The notes under the pieces are model-generated. The model did not search any database, was not told where the DNA came from, and saw only the letters and a list, made by a program, of their open reading frames with translations. Source: Glaciozyma antarctica PI12 (taxonomy: Eukaryota; Basidiomycota; Microbotryomycetes; Kriegeriales; Camptobasidiaceae). From it: 64,000 bases of DNA. A program made the translations under genes and the position numbers. Location: contig KZ627160.1 in the NCBI GenBank assembly GCA_002917775.1, forward strand, positions 822,144-886,143, read 5' to 3'. The number at the start of each line of letters is the position of its first letter. The stretch's first letter is position 1. Positions 61,790 through 64,000 of this stretch are shown one piece after another.

Positions 61790-62741
61790 GTTGTGCTGCT
61801 GGGCTTGGGGCGGCGGAGCTGTGAACGGTGAGGGGAGGCGAGAAAGAGGCGAAAGGTCGTCGAGCTCTCTTGACTCCCACCGCTCCCTGTCGGAACAGCG
61901 AGGGCGTTCTGCTCGTTTACCTGATCCTAGATCATCTGTTACGTGGAGGAACTGCTTCTCTCCCATGCGAACCTGCGACCCGCGCTTGGCCGTCCTCCGA
62001 GTGAGGCTGCGTCGTGCTGGAGCTGCTCGCTTCTGCGCGGCTCTCTCCCGCGTAACTCGAAGGGACTGAGCCTCTGCGCGAGGACACCAGCATCAGATCA
62101 AACCATTACGCACGCCTCGAGGACGCCGTCCTTACCCAGCTCGCCACCGACGACGGTCTCGCTTCCTCCGCCGGGCCTCGAGACCTACTGCTACGCTTTC
62201 GGCGCTGAGCGGGAGTACTTTGCCCTTCAGCGCTTGTGAATCGGAGTTCTTCATCCTAAGCAGCTCGATCCCCTCTCCCTTTCGTTCACTCCCGTTTCGG
62301 CGACGAGGTGGCCTTCACCGAACGCTCTGCGTCTTCCTTCCTCCCTCGCTTTTCTCTCTGGACGAAGCAATTCGATCGCACGTCTTTCGCTCTCTACTGC
62401 TGTATAGACAACGTTCAGAGTCGCTTGGAGGACAAGCAGGACGACATGCGCGGAGCGGACGCCAGCGAGGTGGAGAAGATGGTCGGCTTTGAGCTGGGCG
62501 CAGGCGTGTGTTCGGAAGCAGGTCGAGCAGCAAGAGCAGCGACAGAACGGCTCTGCACCTTTTATCGATCGAGCATGCCAGGTGCGAGGCTTGCAAGTGG
62601 AAGGCGATGCTGTATTGGTCTCTGCAGAAAACGCGTTAGTCAAACACCTCGAAAGCGAGTAGAACAAGACGTACAAGTCTCATGCTGTACGTTCTATCGG
62701 AAAGGCCCTGGCGTATATCCTCGAGTTCCTCCCGAGATCAT
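61790..62741. other. Intergenic region, no secure gene
   Basis: Nearly 1 kb between two minus-strand genes. A plus-strand frame around 62400-62520 (DNVQSRLEDKQDDMRGADAS, EVEKMVGFELGAGVC) is protein-like but has no supporting exons. The remainder looks like the promoter of the RS-rich gene and the transporter 3' UTR. Confidence 0.4.
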
Positions 62742-64000
62742 CTAATTCCTGTACCGGAATCCGGGGTGGTTGACTCCAAGATCCTCAATCTCCTCGGTCG
62801 TCTTGCCCTCGAGCATGTGGTCGTACTCGCCAGCGTCCTTCTTCCTGTTGAGCCGAATCTGCCAGAAGAGAACGAAGGCGGCGGCGAAGAAGACTGCGAG
62901 GAGCGTTGTTAGCGCTGCGAGGAAGCGATGGGAGAGACGACGGACTGATGGAAGCAGCAGCGAGCTGGAACTGGTTGGCGGGGTAGTAGTTGGGAGCCTG
63001 GTTCGGGAGGTCTGCAAAAAATAGCGTTAATCAAAATCCTCGAGCAGGCGTGCGGCTGCACCATACAGATCCAGGTGGAGATGAGACCTCCAAGGTTGCC
63101 GAGGAAGACGACGGTGCCAATGGCGGCGTTGCGCGTTGTATCTGAGCAGCAGTTGATTGATGCCCAGGCGTTGCAGAAAGCGCCAAAGGAGACTGTGGAC
63201 GATACCTGAATCAGCGAGGGCGACGAAGCGTCGTGAGCGACGGAACCCACAAGCTCCGATGGCGATAAGGAAGGTTCCTGCGAACCTGACTTGAGGGTTC
63301 GTGGTTCCGACGAAGCAGGCGAATCCAGCGATCACAAAGGGGGCCGAAATGAGGAACCAGATTCCGCGCTTGCCGGTGCGCATCGAGAGGTAGGGGAAGA
63401 GGAGCGTGGTGAAGGCGCCGACGATGTAGGGAGGGACAGTCTTGAGCTGAAGCTGAACGGTGGACTGGCCGGGATAGATGGTACGCATGATCGCTGCATC
63501 AACGACTCAGTTGGGTTTTGGGGAGAAGGGGAGACCTCTACGCACTGGGAAGGAAGAAGCCCATTCCTTGCACGGTGATGTTGTTGAGGAGGAAGATGAG
63601 CGCCACGCCGAGAGTGGTAACGTTGAAGACTCCAGCCTTAAACTTGCTGTAAATACGGAGGGAGACAGTGAGAAACGACTCGGGAGCGAGACCAGGGTTC
63701 GGCAAATAACGTACCGCCAGGTCAGCGTGTCGACGACATCGCGAGCACCAGGGTTCTCAGCCTTGATACGAGCGTTTGCGATGGCTGGTGACGAGCGGGA
63801 AGTAAGCCTGCGTTCCCTGCCATTTTCGCCGGAACCCGGCGCACCTTTCTCATTGGGCGTAAGCCACTTGGCACTGTCGATGCTATCGGTGACGGCGAAC
63901 CAGGAAGCAATTCCGACGACCATCGTCGCGAGACCTTCGACGAAGAAGATGAGACGCCACTGCACGACGAAGACGAAGGAGTCAGCGAGCGGCCTTTCAT
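62742..64000 (-). CDS. MFS transporter, allantoate permease/anion:cation symporter family (5' end outside window)
   Basis: C-terminal two thirds of a major facilitator protein with many short exons. Readable blocks, N to C, are WRLIFFVEGLATMVVGIASW (typical RWxFxIEG of the Dal5/Tna1 family), SAKWLTPNEK, AIANARIKAENPGARD, FNVTTLGVALIFLLNNITVQ and GMGFFLP. They continue with IMRTIYPGQSTVQLQLKTVP (then PYIVGAF), RTGKRGIWFLISAPFVIAGF, SFGAFCNAWASINCCSDTTR and NAAIGTVVFLGNLGGLIST. The end is NYYPANQF, a last membrane segment LAVFFAAAFVLFWQIRLNRK, and the cytosolic tail EYDHMLEGKTTEEIEDLGVN plus HPGFRYRN, a frequent ending in this family. Members import organic anions such as allantoate, nicotinate or pantothenate; the substrate here is unknown. 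Confidence 0.85.

Overview
The window is nuclear DNA from a fungus, most probably a basidiomycete yeast of the Rhodotorula/Rhodosporidium (Microbotryomycetes) type. This is inferred from high GC, compact genes cut by many 50-100 nt introns with GTGCGT/GTGAGT/GTACGT donors, CTGAY/CTAAC branch sites and YGCAG acceptors, and from the protein content. It is draft sequence: two N gaps (3529-4106 and 38737-39038), a low-quality patch near 42487-42532, and several single-base frame breaks in otherwise conserved genes.

Left part (1-16.7 kb): a 2-oxoglutarate/Fe(II) oxygenase (-), an RGG-rich protein running into a gap (+), a MYND-finger gene (+), a long Kin4-family Ser/Thr kinase (+), a GMC oxidoreductase (+), a second MYND-finger gene (-) and a MYND-family C-terminal fragment (+).

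Middle (17-44 kb): delta-COP (-), three more MYND-family loci (20.4-24.7 kb), an F-box-like protein (-), the ubiquitin-L40 fusion gene (-), class I CPD photolyase (+), NIF3-like protein (-), mitochondrial intermediate peptidase OCT1 (+), another MYND gene (-), then three unrecognised genes including a coiled-coil protein with two frame lesions.

Right part (44-64 kb): Yvc1-type vacuolar TRP channel (-) head to head with a glycerol-3-phosphate acyltransferase (+); MED7 (-) head to head with the Rab GEF Sec2 (+); the very-long-chain fatty acid dehydratase PHS1 (-); a large unknown Cys/His-containing protein (-); a tandem pair of Con-6 genes, the first broken; an RS-rich nuclear protein (-); and an allantoate-permease-type MFS transporter (-) cut by the window edge.

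Most genes are unrelated housekeeping genes without operon logic. The unusual element is a dispersed cluster of at least six MYND zinc-finger paralogues plus one fragment within 34 kb, on both strands and in different stages of decay. They share a layout not explained by the finger alone: MYND, a short 'RAESD' motif, a 'DPLE' motif and a roughly 200-residue helical C-terminal region. Membrane-lipid and trafficking genes (delta-COP, Sec2, GPAT, PHS1, Yvc1) are numerous here, but nothing shows that they are co-regulated beyond the two divergent promoters.
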